This document shows, piece by piece, positions 1-11,149 of a DNA stretch of 64,000 nucleotides. The position numbers and the translations under genes were made by a program. This DNA is from Hyphomicrobiales bacterium (lineage in GTDB: Bacteria > Pseudomonadota > Alphaproteobacteria > Rhizobiales > JACESI01). Positions within the stretch are counted from its first letter, which is position 1; every line of letters starts with the position of its first letter. The stretch is from contig JBDXGY010000002.1 of assembly GCA_039989895.1 (NCBI GenBank), forward strand, positions 53,922 to 117,921. Reading direction: 5' to 3'. The notes beneath the pieces are model-generated. The model saw only the letters and a list, made by a program, of their open reading frames with translations. It had not been told where the DNA came from and made no database searches.

Positions 1-637
1 CACCAATCATGATGATGGATTCTGTTGCATCATCGGCCAAGAACATTTCCAAGACGTCGATGAATTCAGTTCCTTTAACAGGGTCCCCGCCAATACCAAC
101 AGCCGTTGTTTGACCAAGGCCTTCATTGGTTGTCTGGAAAACGGCTTCATAGGTTAGCGTTCCAGAGCGGGAAAGAATGCCGACATTGCCTTTTTTGAAG
201 ATGTTGCCTGGCATGATGCCGATTTTGCATTCTTCCGGTGTTAAGACGCCTGGGCAGTTTGGCCCAATGAGGCGGGATGATGATTTGTCGAGTTTTTCTT
301 TGACTTTCACCATATCAAGAACGGGGACGCCTTCCGTTATACATACGATCAGTGGAATTTCGACATCAATGGCTTCAACAATAGAGGCGGCTGTGAATTT
401 TGGTGGAACGTAAATAACGGTTGCATTCGCACCGGTCTTATCGCGAGCCTCGGCAACGGAATTGAATATTGGCAGATTGCCGTGTTCGCCTTCCCATGTC
501 TGCCCGCCTTTGCCTGGCGTTACACCGCCAACCATTTTTGTGCCATAGGCCATTGCACCATTGGTATGAAATGTACCAGTTTTGCCAGTCATTCCCTGGC
601 AAATCACTTTCGTTTCTTTATTGACAAGAATGGACAT
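1..637 (-). CDS. sucD: Succinyl-CoA ligase (ADP-forming) subunit alpha, 3' part cut by window edge
   Basis: This is the CoA-binding alpha subunit of succinyl-CoA synthetase, which makes succinate and ATP (or GTP) from succinyl-CoA in the TCA cycle and pairs with SucC. The ATG lies at 635-637 on the minus strand and 212 codons are readable before the window ends. The N-terminus [19 protein letters not shown] and the motifs GPNCPG and GGDPVKGT are typical of SucD. The family is about 290-300 residues long, so roughly 80 residues, including the phosphohistidine region, lie outside. It is the last readable gene of a minus-strand run mdh, sucC, lipoprotein, sucD, starting 29 bases after the lipoprotein stop. 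Identity is near certain. Confidence 0.96.
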   Translation of the reverse strand, partial: MSILVNKETKVICQGMTGKTGTFHTNGAMAYGTKMVGGVTPGKGGQTWEGEHGNLPIFNSVAEARDKTGANATVIYVPPKFTAASIVEAIDVEIPLIVCITEGVPVLDMVKVKEKLDKSSSRLIGPNCPGVLTPEECKIGIMPGNIFKKGNVGILSRSGTLTYEAVFQTTNEGLGQTTAVGIGGDPVKGTEFIDVLEMFLADDATESIIMIG

Positions 638-666
638 ACTAAGAGGCTCTTTCTTCTTTGATTGGG

Positions 667-1494
667 CTAAAGTGCTTTAATGGTTGTGTATAGGTTTGTG
701 CTGCCGCCTTGGCCGATGACTTTCTTGCCACTTGCCAAGCGGAAATTGCCGCGTGGATGCGCAACTGAGATAACATTAATTCCGGCAACTTTCTTGTTTT
801 CAACAACGCCGCCTTGTGTTTCCAAAATATGGACAAGTCCCGTCGTGTAATCATCAATGCTTGTGCCGGTGAAGCTGATGTCACAGTTCTTATCTGTTGT
901 CAGAATGAGCAGACTCCGGTCTGAATTTTGATAAACTTGGCTTTTCTTTTCACTGACAATTTTTGTAAGATCGCTACGACCATCAAATGTATTTCTAAAA
1001 TCTCCAGATGCACGTTTCAAACAAGCATCAACATTTCTGTAGATAGCTTCATTTTCTACAAGAGAAGTCGAAATTGCACGCTCTTTGGCTTCTTTGCCAG
1101 ATTTGCGTCGCTCAAGTTCAGCTTTTAGTTTCTCTAGTTCAGACAACTGGCTGTCGCGAATTTCAGATGGCGAGAGATTGACTTTTGCTTGGTCTATTTC
1201 GCCGGCACCTTGTCTGCGGGCAAGTTCTTGTTTCGCAGCGCTCAAATCTTGTTTGAGAGCGCCGGAACGTTTTTGCAGCTCTGCTCGCAATGCCTGAAGC
1301 TCTGCCAAAACTTCTGCTTGGCCATCATAAACCTCGCCACTGGCTTTGGTGGTCTTGGTTTTGGCTTTTGAGTCTGCGTCTGGTAACTTGTCAAAAACAC
1401 CACCAAGAGGACCGCCACCGCAACCAGCCAATGCGATCGATAGAGCCAAAAGCCCTACTGCGCTGTGTAACCGGTTTTTCTTCAAAAAAGCCAA
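667..1494 (-). CDS. Putative lipoprotein with coiled-coil region, inserted between sucC and sucD
   Basis: This 275-residue protein of unknown function starts with a basic stretch and a hydrophobic helix ending in a lipobox (LAGC, Cys near residue 24) followed by glycines, so it should be a lipid-anchored envelope protein. Residues about 60-140 are rich in Glu, Lys, Leu and Ala and contain repeats such as [14 protein letters not shown], predicting a coiled coil. The C-terminal half (about 150-275) looks globular and has two Cys residues that could form a disulfide. It starts 19 bases after sucC and ends 29 bases before sucD, so it is very probably co-transcribed with them, although nothing suggests a role in succinyl-CoA synthetase. 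I do not recognise the family. Confidence 0.85.
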   Translation of the reverse strand: MAFLKKNRLHSAVGLLALSIALAGCGGGPLGGVFDKLPDADSKAKTKTTKASGEVYDGQAEVLAELQALRAELQKRSGALKQDLSAAKQELARRQGAGEIDQAKVNLSPSEIRDSQLSELEKLKAELERRKSGKEAKERAISTSLVENEAIYRNVDACLKRASGDFRNTFDGRSDLTKIVSEKKSQVYQNSDRSLLILTTDKNCDISFTGTSIDDYTTGLVHILETQGGVVENKKVAGINVISVAHPRGNFRLASGKKVIGQGGSTNLYTTIKAL

Positions 1495-1513
1495 TGCGGT
1501 ATCCTTAGTCGGG

Positions 1514-2707
1514 TTACGCGTTAACAGCTGCTACAATTTTCTGTGCTGCATCATCTAGGTCATCAGCAGGGATCACATTGAGATCGCTTTCGTTGATAAT
1601 GGCTTTGCCTTTATCAACGTTGGTTCCCTCAAGGCGGACGACAAGTGGAACTTCTAGGCCGACTTCTTTCACGGCCATTAGCACACCTTGAGCAATCACA
1701 TCACATTGCATGATACCGCCGAAAATATTGACCAAAATGCCTTTAACATTCGGGTCGGCAGTAATGATTTTGAAGGCAGCCGTTACTTTTTCTGTTGTTG
1801 CGCCACCACCCACATCAAGGAAGTTAGCAGGTTCCTGGCCATAAAGTTTGATAATGTCCATGGTTGCCATAGCAAGACCAGCGCCGTTGACCATGCAGCC
1901 AATGCTGCCATCAAGAGCGACATAAGAAAGGTCATATTTTGCGGCTTCGATTTCTTTGGCGTCTTCTTCTGTCAGGTCGCGTAATTCTTGCAACTGGGAC
2001 TGACGAAATTCTGCGTTGCCATCGAAAGAGACTTTGGCATCAAGGACGCGCAAATGGCCGTCTTTTAAAATGACCAATGGATTGATTTCGAGCAAGCTCA
2101 TGTCGGTCTCGGTAAAGGCCTTATAAAGCGTGGGGAAGAGTGTCATGCCGTCAGCGCGGGCGTCGCCTTTAAGTTGGAAAGCGTCACATACGGCAGAGGC
2201 AATAGCATCATTAGCGCCCGTTGATGGCTCAACATCAATAGTATGAATTTTTTCTGGAGTTGCCTCAGCAACAGCCTCAATATCCATGCCGCCTTCTGTT
2301 GATGCGACGAAAGAAACTTTGCCTGTTTCCCGATTAACCAAAATTGAGAGGTAAAGCTCATTTTCAATATCAGCACCATCTTCAATATAAAGGCGGTTGA
2401 CTTGTTTGCCTGCGGGGCCTGTCTGCTTTGTGACAAGTGTGTTGCCAAGCATTTCTGAGACATGCGCTTTTGCTTCTTCTTTTGAAAAAGCAACGCGTAC
2501 ACCGCCTTTTGAGCCTTGCGGGAGCTCGTTAAATGTACCTTTACCGCGTCCGCCAGCGTGTATCTGGCTTTTAACAACATAAACGGGTCCAGGCAGCGCA
2601 TCGAGTGCAGCATTGATATCGCCTGCATTTAAGATGGGAACGCCGAGAGATACCGGTGCGCCGAATGTTTTGAGGAGTGCTTTGGCTTGATATTCGTGAA
2701 TGTTCAT
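1514..2707 (-). CDS. sucC: Succinyl-CoA ligase (ADP-forming) subunit beta
   Basis: This is the nucleotide-binding beta subunit of succinyl-CoA synthetase in the TCA cycle. The 397-residue length matches the family. The protein opens with [13 protein letters not shown], has the ATP-grasp region with [12 protein letters not shown] (about 46-57), and has the C-terminal ligase domain with FLDVGGGA and NIFGGI motifs. It is followed by the lipoprotein gene and then sucD in the same direction, and preceded by mdh with a 126-base gap that contains a terminator-like hairpin. Confidence 0.97.
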   Translation of the reverse strand: MNIHEYQAKALLKTFGAPVSLGVPILNAGDINAALDALPGPVYVVKSQIHAGGRGKGTFNELPQGSKGGVRVAFSKEEAKAHVSEMLGNTLVTKQTGPAGKQVNRLYIEDGADIENELYLSILVNRETGKVSFVASTEGGMDIEAVAEATPEKIHTIDVEPSTGANDAIASAVCDAFQLKGDARADGMTLFPTLYKAFTETDMSLLEINPLVILKDGHLRVLDAKVSFDGNAEFRQSQLQELRDLTEEDAKEIEAAKYDLSYVALDGSIGCMVNGAGLAMATMDIIKLYGQEPANFLDVGGGATTEKVTAAFKIITADPNVKGILVNIFGGIMQCDVIAQGVLMAVKEVGLEVPLVVRLEGTNVDKGKAIINESDLNVIPADDLDDAAQKIVAAVNA

Positions 2708-2796
2708 GGTTGCCGCTCTGCTGAAAAATGAAATCCGGTTGGTTTAAATTTATTTACTCATTATGTCTAAAGTAAAACTTACACCACACTACCTTA

Positions 2797-2824
2797 ATAA
2801 AAAGGCGTCGATTTTATCGACGCC
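2797..2824 (-). terminator. Rho-independent terminator or attenuator between mdh and sucC
   Basis: On the minus strand a 9-bp perfect stem (GGCGTCGAT / ATCGACGCC) with a 3-base AAA loop is followed by TTTTTA, directly after the mdh stop codon at 2834-2836. It has the shape of an intrinsic terminator and would uncouple mdh from sucC-lipoprotein-sucD, either fully or by partial read-through. Confidence 0.75.
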
Positions 2825-2833
2825 CATGTTTTC

Positions 2834-3829
<996 letters not shown>

Positions 3830-3854
3830 TTAGTTACTTGTTGCTACCCTCATT

Positions 3855-3870
3855 GTTGCAGTAGTGCAAC
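3855..3870. promoter_or_regulatory. Dyad GTTGCA-N4-TGCAAC upstream of mdh
   Basis: A perfect 6-bp inverted repeat with a GTAG centre lies about 60 bases before the mdh start. Its size and position fit a repressor or activator site for mdh or for the whole TCA cluster. The binding protein is unknown, and a chance dyad of this length is possible. Confidence 0.3.
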
Positions 3871-3956
3871 CCGTCATATGTTAATTGTTTTCTTTTGACT
3901 TTAGAAAATAATCATTTCTTACGTTAACGTAATCCATGGGCTGAATATGATTGCCT

Positions 3957-5129
3957 TTACTCGTGCTTCGCGGCGTGTGGTTCGGCAAGATAGCTGTCTG
4001 ATTGCATTTCAATGAGTCGTGATACAGTGCGATCAAATTCAAATGCTTCGACATTGTTTAAACTGACATTTAACTCATGCGGCGGTTTAGCGGCCGTGGC
4101 GACAAGTTTAACGCGGGAATCATAAAGCGCGTCGATGAGATTAATAAACCTTTTTGCTTCATTGCGCTTTTCGCCGATGAACAAAGGAATGTCGTCGATA
4201 AAAAGTGTGTGGAATGTTTGCGCGATTTTTAAATAATCTGCGGCACCCAATGGCTTTTCACAAAGATTTGAAAAAGTGAACCTCGCTGCACCAAGTGCGG
4301 CGCGTGGCACTTCTATTGTACGCCCTTTTACGGTGAGGGCCATCGGGTTCGCTTGTTGATTGCCGACAAGGGCTTGCCAGGCGGCATCAATTTTCGAGCG
4401 AGATGTGCCTCCCAAAGGATAAGAATAAACGGGTTGATTGCCGAGTTTTTCTAGCCTGAAATCAGTGCGGGCGTCGAGTTGTGTGATGGTGACGCGCTCT
4501 TTGAGCATATCTATAAAGGGTAAAAAGTCTTCCCGTTGAAGGCCGTCTTGATAAAGATCATCTGGATCGACATTTGATGTTGCGACGATCACGACATTGC
4601 GAGAGAAAAGATGGGTGAACAGTCTACGCATTATCATGGCATCGGTGATGTCACGCACTGTGAATTCATCGAAACACAATAGCCTTACTTCGTCGGCAAT
4701 GGCATCGGCCACAGGTATAATGGGATCGTCTTGTTTTGTTTCGCCGCGCTTTAAGGCTTGTCGGTGTAGATGGATGCGGTTGTGAACATCAATCATGAAC
4801 TCGTGGAAATGTACCCGTTTCTTGCGCTTGATGGGCGTTTCTTCGAAAAAAATATCCATCAACATCGTTTTGCCGCGACCCACACCCCCCCAAATATAAA
4901 GTCCAAGCACGGTGCTCCACACAGATGTGCGAGCACTAAATAGCCAGCCAAGAGAGCTTTTCTTATTTGCGAGTTTGCGTTCACCCAGTATGGCATTGAG
5001 GGAGTCGAGGCTTTTGACGACAGCAAGTTGTGCTGGGTCTCTTTCTAAAACACCATTTTCTATCATTTGAAGATAGCGATTAAGAACATTATCTTGGTGT
5101 CTTACTAGGGGGGTGGTAGGGCGTGTCAT
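3957..5129 (-). CDS. zapE: Cell division protein ZapE (AFG1-like ATPase)
   Basis: This 390-residue P-loop ATPase of the AFG1/ZapE family is known in gammaproteobacteria to act at the Z-ring and in mitochondria to help turn over respiratory subunits. The Walker A motif GGVGRGKT is at 81-88, the Walker B region reads LCFDEF, and the family block VVIVATSN follows. It lies upstream of mdh on the same strand, an arrangement often seen in Rhizobiales. The molecular role in this lineage is inferred from the family. Confidence 0.92.
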   Translation of the reverse strand: MTRPTTPLVRHQDNVLNRYLQMIENGVLERDPAQLAVVKSLDSLNAILGERKLANKKSSLGWLFSARTSVWSTVLGLYIWGGVGRGKTMLMDIFFEETPIKRKKRVHFHEFMIDVHNRIHLHRQALKRGETKQDDPIIPVADAIADEVRLLCFDEFTVRDITDAMIMRRLFTHLFSRNVVIVATSNVDPDDLYQDGLQREDFLPFIDMLKERVTITQLDARTDFRLEKLGNQPVYSYPLGGTSRSKIDAAWQALVGNQQANPMALTVKGRTIEVPRAALGAARFTFSNLCEKPLGAADYLKIAQTFHTLFIDDIPLFIGEKRNEAKRFINLIDALYDSRVKLVATAAKPPHELNVSLNNVEAFEFDRTVSRLIEMQSDSYLAEPHAAKHE

Positions 5130-5253
5130 TGTTATATTTGGTCAACCAAAAGCAATTATAACTGGAATACGTTTGAATCGTTAGAACGTATTCAAGTTTA
5201 AAACAAGTTACGATACCGATGTTGGTTCGTTTGGGATTGAGAACTTGCGGCTA

Positions 5254-5586
5254 TCAGGCGTTTTCGTCTTTTACTTGTTTCTTTATATCTTCCCAACCTC
5301 TACCCGCCGCCATCATGCAAGCTTTACCTTGCGCATTGGTCATCAAAATAGTCCATGTCCCGTTTTCTTGTGAGACGAAAACCTGCATCACTCCTTGGTC
5401 GGATACAAGGCCAATGCCATGTTCGGTCTCGCCATATTTTTTAGTGAGTGTTTCAACGATGGTTGCGTGGGCGCCGCATCGTGAAGCTGCTGTGAGGGCA
5501 TTTGCTGGGGTGATTGAGGGTGTTGTGCTAAGCGCAAACAAGAGGATAGCGCTGGTCTTTAGTGCTTGGGTTAGGCGTACAGGCAT
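5254..5586 (-). CDS. Small secreted protein of unknown function
   Basis: This 110-residue protein has a clear Sec signal peptide (positive N-terminus, hydrophobic core about 12-24, likely cleavage after PANA near residue 29). The mature part is about 80 residues, has two Cys residues that could form a disulfide, and contains alternating strands (GVMQVFVS, WTILMTN). It is predicted to be periplasmic. No function is evident. Its neighbours are zapE and an Omp19-like lipoprotein, all on the minus strand, with gaps too long for a tight operon. Confidence 0.75.
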   Translation of the reverse strand: MPVRLTQALKTSAILLFALSTTPSITPANALTAASRCGAHATIVETLTKKYGETEHGIGLVSDQGVMQVFVSQENGTWTILMTNAQGKACMMAAGRGWEDIKKQVKDENA

Positions 5587-5820
5587 GACTGGCTCCTTAT
5601 CTCATTAACGAGATGCCGTCGGTCGCGCACGTTTGCTTACCCTGACTTGATCTTAAAACTTATAAAAGCGTGCTTGCTACCTTCTTTATCATCTCAAGTG
5701 TATCGAGCCGGTTTTTAGCTTCCGGCTACCAACAATGGTTCGCTAGCATGGTTTATATTGTCTTAACGTGGGGTATTTTTATTATATGGGTTAGCTCAAT
5801 GAGAGCTATATGACTCGGTT

Positions 5821-6411
5821 TTAGCGGAAGACGCTAATAGCTTTGCCACCAGATTCTGTACTGCCATCAAAGCGGTTGGGACCTGATGCAATGAGGCGGG
5901 CAATAGTTGCACCTTGGGCATTTGATAATGTTAATTGTTTGCCTGTCAGCTTCCATGAGCCAATACTCACGAGAGTACTGTCGCTGCATTTGCGAGTTGA
6001 GGCACGAAAGCCAGCGGTCCATGTGGTCAAGCTAAGGTTCAATGCGCAGGTATCAGCTTTCGCAGATACATTCCACGCCCCCAAAACCGCATTGCGGCCA
6101 AAATCGATGTCGGGCCCAACGGTGATATTATCACTTAATGAAACACCTGTATTCGTCTGCTTTGGCAATTGAGGAATAGCTTGTAGATCGCCGCCAGCGG
6201 AGGCAGTCTCGATTTTTGGTGGTGTATAGCCACTTGGCGCGCTTGGAACTGTTGTATTGGCTGTTGGTAAGGCGTTCGATGTGACGGGCGCAACAGGTGC
6301 AGGGGTCAGGGCAGTTGGGGTAATTGGCTGTTGCAGCCGCTGTTGCGGCGCGCAGGCCGCAACGCCAATACTAATGGCTAGAAGTGTTGATTGGCTATGT
6401 ATTTTCTTCAT
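5821..6411 (-). CDS. Omp19-like outer-membrane lipoprotein with Inh protease-inhibitor domain
   Basis: I start this gene at the ATG at 6409-6411 (protein begins MKKIHSQ), because the longer frame up to 6486 would put 25 residues ahead of the signal peptide. A lipoprotein signal ends at the AAC of VAACAPQQ. A Pro/Ala/Thr-rich linker (about 20-90) follows, then a C-terminal beta-barrel domain of the AprI/Inh type with LGAWNVSA, two Cys residues and a GPNRFDGST motif. Brucella Omp19 has the same layout and a very similar C-terminal block; it inhibits host proteases. Here it may protect the cell from secreted or host proteases, which is inference. Confidence 0.85.
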   Translation of the reverse strand: MKKIHSQSTLLAISIGVAACAPQQRLQQPITPTALTPAPVAPVTSNALPTANTTVPSAPSGYTPPKIETASAGGDLQAIPQLPKQTNTGVSLSDNITVGPDIDFGRNAVLGAWNVSAKADTCALNLSLTTWTAGFRASTRKCSDSTLVSIGSWKLTGKQLTLSNAQGATIARLIASGPNRFDGSTESGGKAISVFR

Positions 6412-6541
6412 AAGATAGCTCTTAGTTGAAATCGACCACAGGTTGTATAAGGCTGTATACAACACTTTGCCGTGCATGGCCATCAACTTTACGTTGAAAA
6501 TAAATCCTTAGGACGTTTTCCCATACTGGCGAAGTCGAACC

Positions 6542-6982
6542 TTATTTTGCAGCGGCATCCGTTAGTTTGTTAAGTGCTCCGGTTATTTTAGCAAATACTT
6601 CATCAGCGCCTGAAATATCATAACGCGCTTTCATTTTTGCTGGGTCGAGATATGCGATTGTCGTTTTGCCTGCTTCTTCAAAAACAAGAACACGGAGAGG
6701 TAAATCAAGTCCGGCGCGTATGTTGGCCTGCATAACTGGCGTGCCAATTTTTGGGTTGCCAAAAACAACCAATGTTGCCGGTGCAAGTTCAGCATCAACT
6801 GATTTCGCTCCTGCGGCATGGTCGATAACTGCGAATACTTTTGCGCCTGCGCCTTCAACAGCTGCAGTGAATTGGGCAACGGTTTTTTCGACTGAGTGCG
6901 GGCTTGTTTTAGTGATCATGTCGTCTGCCATAGCGGCTCCTGCAAAGAAAATGAAAGTGAAGAAAAAGCAAAGGTAACGCAT
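6542..6982 (-). CDS. DUF302 family periplasmic protein
   Basis: The start at MRYLCFF (6982) is preferred over a start four residues upstream, because the signal peptide begins there; cleavage is likely after GAAMA. The mature protein is a DUF302 domain, recognisable from SVEKTVAQF, VFAVIDHAAGA, LVVFGNPKIGTP and LPLRVLVFEE. DUF302 proteins are small soluble or periplasmic proteins, often near redox and metal genes, without a settled biochemical role. It is transcribed toward the Omp19-like gene but is probably a separate unit. Confidence 0.88.
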   Translation of the reverse strand: MRYLCFFFTFIFFAGAAMADDMITKTSPHSVEKTVAQFTAAVEGAGAKVFAVIDHAAGAKSVDAELAPATLVVFGNPKIGTPVMQANIRAGLDLPLRVLVFEEAGKTTIAYLDPAKMKARYDISGADEVFAKITGALNKLTDAAAK

Positions 6983-7107
6983 TATATTCTCCATTGTTGT
7001 TTGTGTTTTGCGATAAATAATAGGCTTATATTTTGTGCCCTTACAATCGTTTGAAACTAATAAGCTGATAGGCGTAGTTAATTATTCATACTTAAAAACG
7101 GCTAAAA

Positions 7108-7890
7108 TTAGATGCGCCGCTCGACCATCATTTTTTTAACTTCAGCAATTGCTTTTGCTGGGTTCAATCCTTTAGGGCAAGTTTGTGCGCAGTTCATGAT
7201 TGTATGGCAACGGTAAAGACGGAACGGATCTTCAAGATTATCAAGACGTTCTCCAGTTGCTTCATCGCGGCTATCAATTAACCAGCGGTAGGCCTGAAGA
7301 AGAACGGCAGGCCCAAGATAACGGTCAGAGTTCCACCAGTATGATGGGCAGGATGTGGAACAGCACGCGCACAAAATACACTCATAAAGCCCATCAAGCT
7401 TTTCGCGATCTTCGTGGCTTTGGCCCCATTCTTTTTCAGGCTGGGTTGTTGATGTTTGTAGCCAAGGCTCGATAGAGCGGTGCTGGGCATAAAAATTAGT
7501 TAGATCAGGCACCAAGTCTTTAACTACAGGTAGATGCGGTAGCGGGTAAATTTTGACAACATCACCGGCCACTTCATCCATGCCTTTTAGGCAGGCCAGA
7601 TTGTTTGTTCCATCAATATTCATGGCGCAAGAGCCACAAATACCCTCGCGGCAAGACCGGCGGAATGTCAGGGTTGGATCGACTTTATTTTTAATCCAGA
7701 TCAATCCGTCAAGAACCATAGGTCCGCAATCATTGCGATCAACATAATAAGTGTCGATTGTTGGATTGGCGTCATCATCCGGGCTCCAACGGTAAATGCG
7801 ATACTCTGTAAGCTTGCTCGCGCCCTCAGGTTTAGGCCATGTTTTGCCCGGTGACATTGTTGAGTTCTTAGGAAGCGTCAGTTGAACCAT
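7108..7890 (-). CDS. sdhB: Succinate dehydrogenase iron-sulfur subunit
   Basis: This subunit carries electrons from the SdhA flavin to the quinone site through [2Fe-2S], [4Fe-4S] and [3Fe-4S] clusters. The 260-residue length is normal. The ferredoxin motif [11 protein letters not shown] is near residue 80, and the C-terminal domain has [12 protein letters not shown] and [11 protein letters not shown]. It is the last gene of the sdhCDAB operon, 47 bases after sdhA. Confidence 0.97.
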   Translation of the reverse strand: MVQLTLPKNSTMSPGKTWPKPEGASKLTEYRIYRWSPDDDANPTIDTYYVDRNDCGPMVLDGLIWIKNKVDPTLTFRRSCREGICGSCAMNIDGTNNLACLKGMDEVAGDVVKIYPLPHLPVVKDLVPDLTNFYAQHRSIEPWLQTSTTQPEKEWGQSHEDREKLDGLYECILCACCSTSCPSYWWNSDRYLGPAVLLQAYRWLIDSRDEATGERLDNLEDPFRLYRCHTIMNCAQTCPKGLNPAKAIAEVKKMMVERRI

Positions 7891-7937
7891 GATGATCTCT
7901 TAATCGTTTTTATAAGGGTTTGTCTGCTGGGTTTACC

Positions 7938-9767
7938 CTAGTAGACACGGGCTTTTGGCTTAATATAGGCGATCTCATTCGACATCGTGTAAGTGTGCAC
8001 TGGACGTTTTTCTAATTTCACTTTTTTCTTATCCAGATCAACGAATGAGAGCGAATGGTGCATCCATTTTTTATCGTCGCGATCAGGGAAATCTTCGTGC
8101 GCGTGAGCGCCACGGCTTTCCTTGCGGTTTTGCGCCGAATCCATGGTCACAACAGCTTGCGCAATCAGGTTATCATATTCCATTGTCTCAATAAGGTCGG
8201 AATTCCAAATCAGCGATCGATCTGTGACTTTGATGTCATCACTTGAGTTCCAAACCTGATGGATTTTATCGTGGCCTTCATCAAGAATTTCTGTTGTTCG
8301 GAAAACGGCACAATTGTTCTGCATGGTGTCTTGCATGGAGGCGCGCAATTCTGCAGTTGATGTAGAGCCATCCGCATAACGGAAGTGATCAAGGCGTGCG
8401 AGTGAATTTTCACCTGCGCCTTTTGGAAGTAAGGCTTGTTTTTCGCCTGCAGTCACGGTTTCGGCACAGCGCAGACCAGCTGCACGACCAAAGACAACAA
8501 GATCGATGAGTGAGTTAGAACCAAGGCGGTTCGCGCCGTGAACAGACACACAGGCCGCCTCGCCAATGGCCATCAAGCCTGGCACCACACAATCGGGATC
8601 ACCACCTATTTTTGTAAGCACTTCACCATGATAATTTGTTGGAATACCGCCCATATTATAGTGAACGGTTGGGATTACGGGGATCGGATCTTTTGTGACG
8701 TCGACGCCTGCGAAAATGCGGGCTGATTCAGAAATGCCCGGCAAGCGTTCTGCCAGAAGATCGGGGTCAAGGTGATCAAGGTGCAGATGGATATGGTCGT
8801 CTTTAGCGCCAACACCACGGCCTTCACGGATTTCCATAGTCATGGAACGTGAGACCACATCGCGGGAGGCCAGATCTTTTGCACTTGGTGCATAGCGCTC
8901 CATAAAGCGCTCGCCTTCAGAATTGGTCAAATAACCACCTTCGCCGCGTGACCCTTCGGTAATCAGGCAGCCTGCGCCATAAATGCCGGTTGGGTGGAAT
9001 TGTACGAATTCCATATCTTGAAGTGGCAAACCTGCACGCAAGACCATGGCGTTTCCATCACCCGTACAGGTGTGTGCTGATGTTGCAGAGAAATAGGCGC
9101 GGCCATAACCGCCGGTTGCAAGAATAACTTTTTGAGCACGGAAGCGGTGAATTTCACCTGTTTCCATGTCGAGGGAAACGCAACCACGACAGGCGCCGTC
9201 TTCCATGATGAGATCAATGGCAAAATGCTCAATGAAGAATTCGGTGTCATAGCGTAGCGACTGGCCATAAAGGGTATGCAAGATGGCGTGGCCTGTGCGG
9301 TCTGCGGCGGCACAGGTACGCTGCGCTGCGGGGCCTTCGCCGAATTTTGTTGTCATGCCACCAAACGGACGCTGGTAAATTTTACCTTCTTCTGTTCGCG
9401 AGAAAGGCACACCAAAGTGTTCAAGTTCATAAACGGCCTGGGGCGCTTCACGGCACAGATATTCGATGGCGTCTTGGTCTCCGAGCCAGTCGGAGCCTTT
9501 GACCGTGTCATACATATGCCATTGCCAGTTATCTTCACCCATGTTGCCAAGGGATGCGGAAATGCCGCCTTGAGCTGCTACCGTGTGGGAGCGGGTTGGA
9601 AATACTTTTGAGATACAGGCGGTTTTCAAACCAGTTTTGGCAGCACCCAATGCGGCTCGAAGACCTGCGCCACCTGCGCCGACAACCACCACGTCAAAAG
9701 TGTGATCAATGAAAGTGTAAGCCCGTCCATTGATGTTGACGCTGGCTTTTGCTGCATTTTCAGTCAT
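7938..9767 (-). CDS. sdhA: Succinate dehydrogenase flavoprotein subunit
   Basis: This catalytic subunit oxidises succinate to fumarate with covalent FAD. The 609-residue protein has the dinucleotide motif [12 protein letters not shown] (about 29-40), the FAD-linked His in [10 protein letters not shown] (about 60), and the active-site block with [21 protein letters not shown]. The C-terminus ends in the usual short tail KPKARVY. It belongs to the minus-strand operon sdhC-sdhD-sdhA-sdhB. Confidence 0.98.
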   Translation of the reverse strand: MTENAAKASVNINGRAYTFIDHTFDVVVVGAGGAGLRAALGAAKTGLKTACISKVFPTRSHTVAAQGGISASLGNMGEDNWQWHMYDTVKGSDWLGDQDAIEYLCREAPQAVYELEHFGVPFSRTEEGKIYQRPFGGMTTKFGEGPAAQRTCAAADRTGHAILHTLYGQSLRYDTEFFIEHFAIDLIMEDGACRGCVSLDMETGEIHRFRAQKVILATGGYGRAYFSATSAHTCTGDGNAMVLRAGLPLQDMEFVQFHPTGIYGAGCLITEGSRGEGGYLTNSEGERFMERYAPSAKDLASRDVVSRSMTMEIREGRGVGAKDDHIHLHLDHLDPDLLAERLPGISESARIFAGVDVTKDPIPVIPTVHYNMGGIPTNYHGEVLTKIGGDPDCVVPGLMAIGEAACVSVHGANRLGSNSLIDLVVFGRAAGLRCAETVTAGEKQALLPKGAGENSLARLDHFRYADGSTSTAELRASMQDTMQNNCAVFRTTEILDEGHDKIHQVWNSSDDIKVTDRSLIWNSDLIETMEYDNLIAQAVVTMDSAQNRKESRGAHAHEDFPDRDDKKWMHHSLSFVDLDKKKVKLEKRPVHTYTMSNEIAYIKPKARVY

Positions 9768-9802
9768 GTGTTGTTCCCGGATTGAGCCGAATTAAATGTA
9801 GT

Positions 9803-10177
9803 CTAAAGCGCGAGCTTCAGAATTGAAAACACGCTTAGTCCGCCAACGAGAATGGCAAAAAAGGTGTTGCCCATGAGGGCGAGAATTTTTGCAGTTTCAT
9901 TTGGAATGTAATCTTCGATGATTACCTGCATACCAAGGCGCATGTGAATGATGCCGCTTAGGATGAACAGCAAGAAGAAAACCGCGACAAGAGGAGAGGA
10001 CAATGTCTCCACAACATCGGTATAGGGTTTGCCGATTACACAAAGCAGAACAAAAATAAAAATAATTGCGAGAATCAATGTCGATACGGCTGACACGCGC
10101 TGTTTCCAGAAATGATCGGTGCCGTCTTTGGCAGATCCTAGACCGCGTACTTTGCTGAGGGGTGTATTCATGCTCAT
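9803..10177 (-). CDS. sdhD: Succinate dehydrogenase hydrophobic membrane anchor subunit
   Basis: This anchor holds SdhAB at the membrane and contributes to the haem and quinone site. I prefer the start [14 protein letters not shown] at 10177, just after the sdhC stop (10189), over the longer frame from 10216, which would overlap sdhC. Three transmembrane helices are visible, and the haem-ligand type His sits in [16 protein letters not shown]. An ATG two codons further in is an equally possible start. Confidence 0.93.
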   Translation of the reverse strand: MSMNTPLSKVRGLGSAKDGTDHFWKQRVSAVSTLILAIIFIFVLLCVIGKPYTDVVETLSSPLVAVFFLLFILSGIIHMRLGMQVIIEDYIPNETAKILALMGNTFFAILVGGLSVFSILKLAL

Positions 10178-10188
10178 GATATCTCTCC

Positions 10189-10587
10189 TCAGCTTACTGA
10201 ATAAGCGATGATCCAAAGCAGGACCGTCAAGGTAATGGATGCGATTGCGGTGACATAGGCGACTTTTGTTGAAAAATGTTTTTCAAATCCATAGCCAAGG
10301 TCCCACATGAAATGGCGAATGCCGCCGAGCGCATGGTGTAGCAGTGCCCATGTGTAGCCAAATAGGATAAGGCGACCTAAAAAGCTTGAGAAAAAGCTAT
10401 TTACAAAATCGTAATAGGCCTCGCCACTTGCAGCAGCTATCAACCACCATGCAAGGAGCAATGTTCCAAAATATAAGGCTGCACCTGTAATGCGATGCAT
10501 GATCGACATGACCATCGTGGGGATGGGTTTATAAATCTGCAAATGAGGTGATAGTGGGCGATTTGCCTTAGCGTCAGCGCTTTTCAT
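10189..10587 (-). CDS. sdhC: Succinate dehydrogenase cytochrome b556 subunit
   Basis: This is the first gene of the sdhCDAB operon: a 132-residue haem-binding membrane subunit. The family signature [11 protein letters not shown] is at 10-20, a second signature [12 protein letters not shown] follows, three transmembrane helices are predicted, and the haem His lies in [13 protein letters not shown]. The 244 bases upstream should contain the operon promoter and include a weak dyad CGATAA/TTATCG (10749-10769). Confidence 0.96.
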   Translation of the reverse strand: MKSADAKANRPLSPHLQIYKPIPTMVMSIMHRITGAALYFGTLLLAWWLIAAASGEAYYDFVNSFFSSFLGRLILFGYTWALLHHALGGIRHFMWDLGYGFEKHFSTKVAYVTAIASITLTVLLWIIAYSVS

Positions 10588-10831
10588 TTTATGCCTTGCT
10601 GGTTGATAACACGATAATGGCGCGTGTTCTTCTAGTCCTCAATATATTTTGCGATTGTAGTTACTAATAAATACCACGCTTTGATTATCTTTTGCCATTC
10701 AAGCTAATCTAGCCGCAAAATATCCTTTCAATCGTTTTAGCTGTTATCAGCGATAACAACCTCTTATCGTAGTGTTTCATTCACGTCAAAGTGTCTGTAG
10801 TAACAATTTGATGTTATCTAATAAGTAAGAC

Positions 10832-11035
10832 TCAATAATCCGATAGTTTCATATCTGGCTTATAATCAACACCGTTTACTTTTTTCACGACAGCTTGGGC
10901 GCAAACAACTGAGCCATCAGGTTTTGTTGCCACTGATGCAGGCCCCTTTAGCTCCCAGCCGCTGTTAAGGGCGGCGGTTACTTTATGACAAAAGGCGCTA
11001 TCATCAGTGCCGGTGAGAAGACGATAAAGTTTCAT
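10832..11035 (-). CDS. DUF1737 domain protein
   Basis: This 67-residue cytoplasmic protein begins MKLYRLLTGTDD and has NSGWELKG and VCAQAVVKK, the pattern of DUF1737 proteins, which are small and common in alphaproteobacteria. There is no signal peptide or membrane segment. Its function is unknown. It is divergent from pdxY, with 114 bases between the two starts. Confidence 0.85.
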   Translation of the reverse strand: MKLYRLLTGTDDSAFCHKVTAALNSGWELKGPASVATKPDGSVVCAQAVVKKVNGVDYKPDMKLSDY

Positions 11036-11149
11036 GCTTTTCCGGATATATTAAATTTTCTCCTATCTAGCATAGGTCAATTCTGACAATTATTGAATAA
11101 CAAATATCTAAAATGACGCGTAACTCGCGTATAATACAGGGATCTGACA

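Noticed and set aside
1085..1558. Plus-strand frames across the lipoprotein gene
   Set aside because: They are shadows of the minus-strand coding frame, without start signals or recognisable protein features.
2143..2628. 161-codon minus-strand frame within sucC
   Set aside because: It is an alternative frame inside a well-supported gene and has low-complexity composition.
6412..6486. N-terminal extension of the Omp19-like gene
   Set aside because: The extra 25 residues would precede the lipoprotein signal peptide, which begins at the inner Met.
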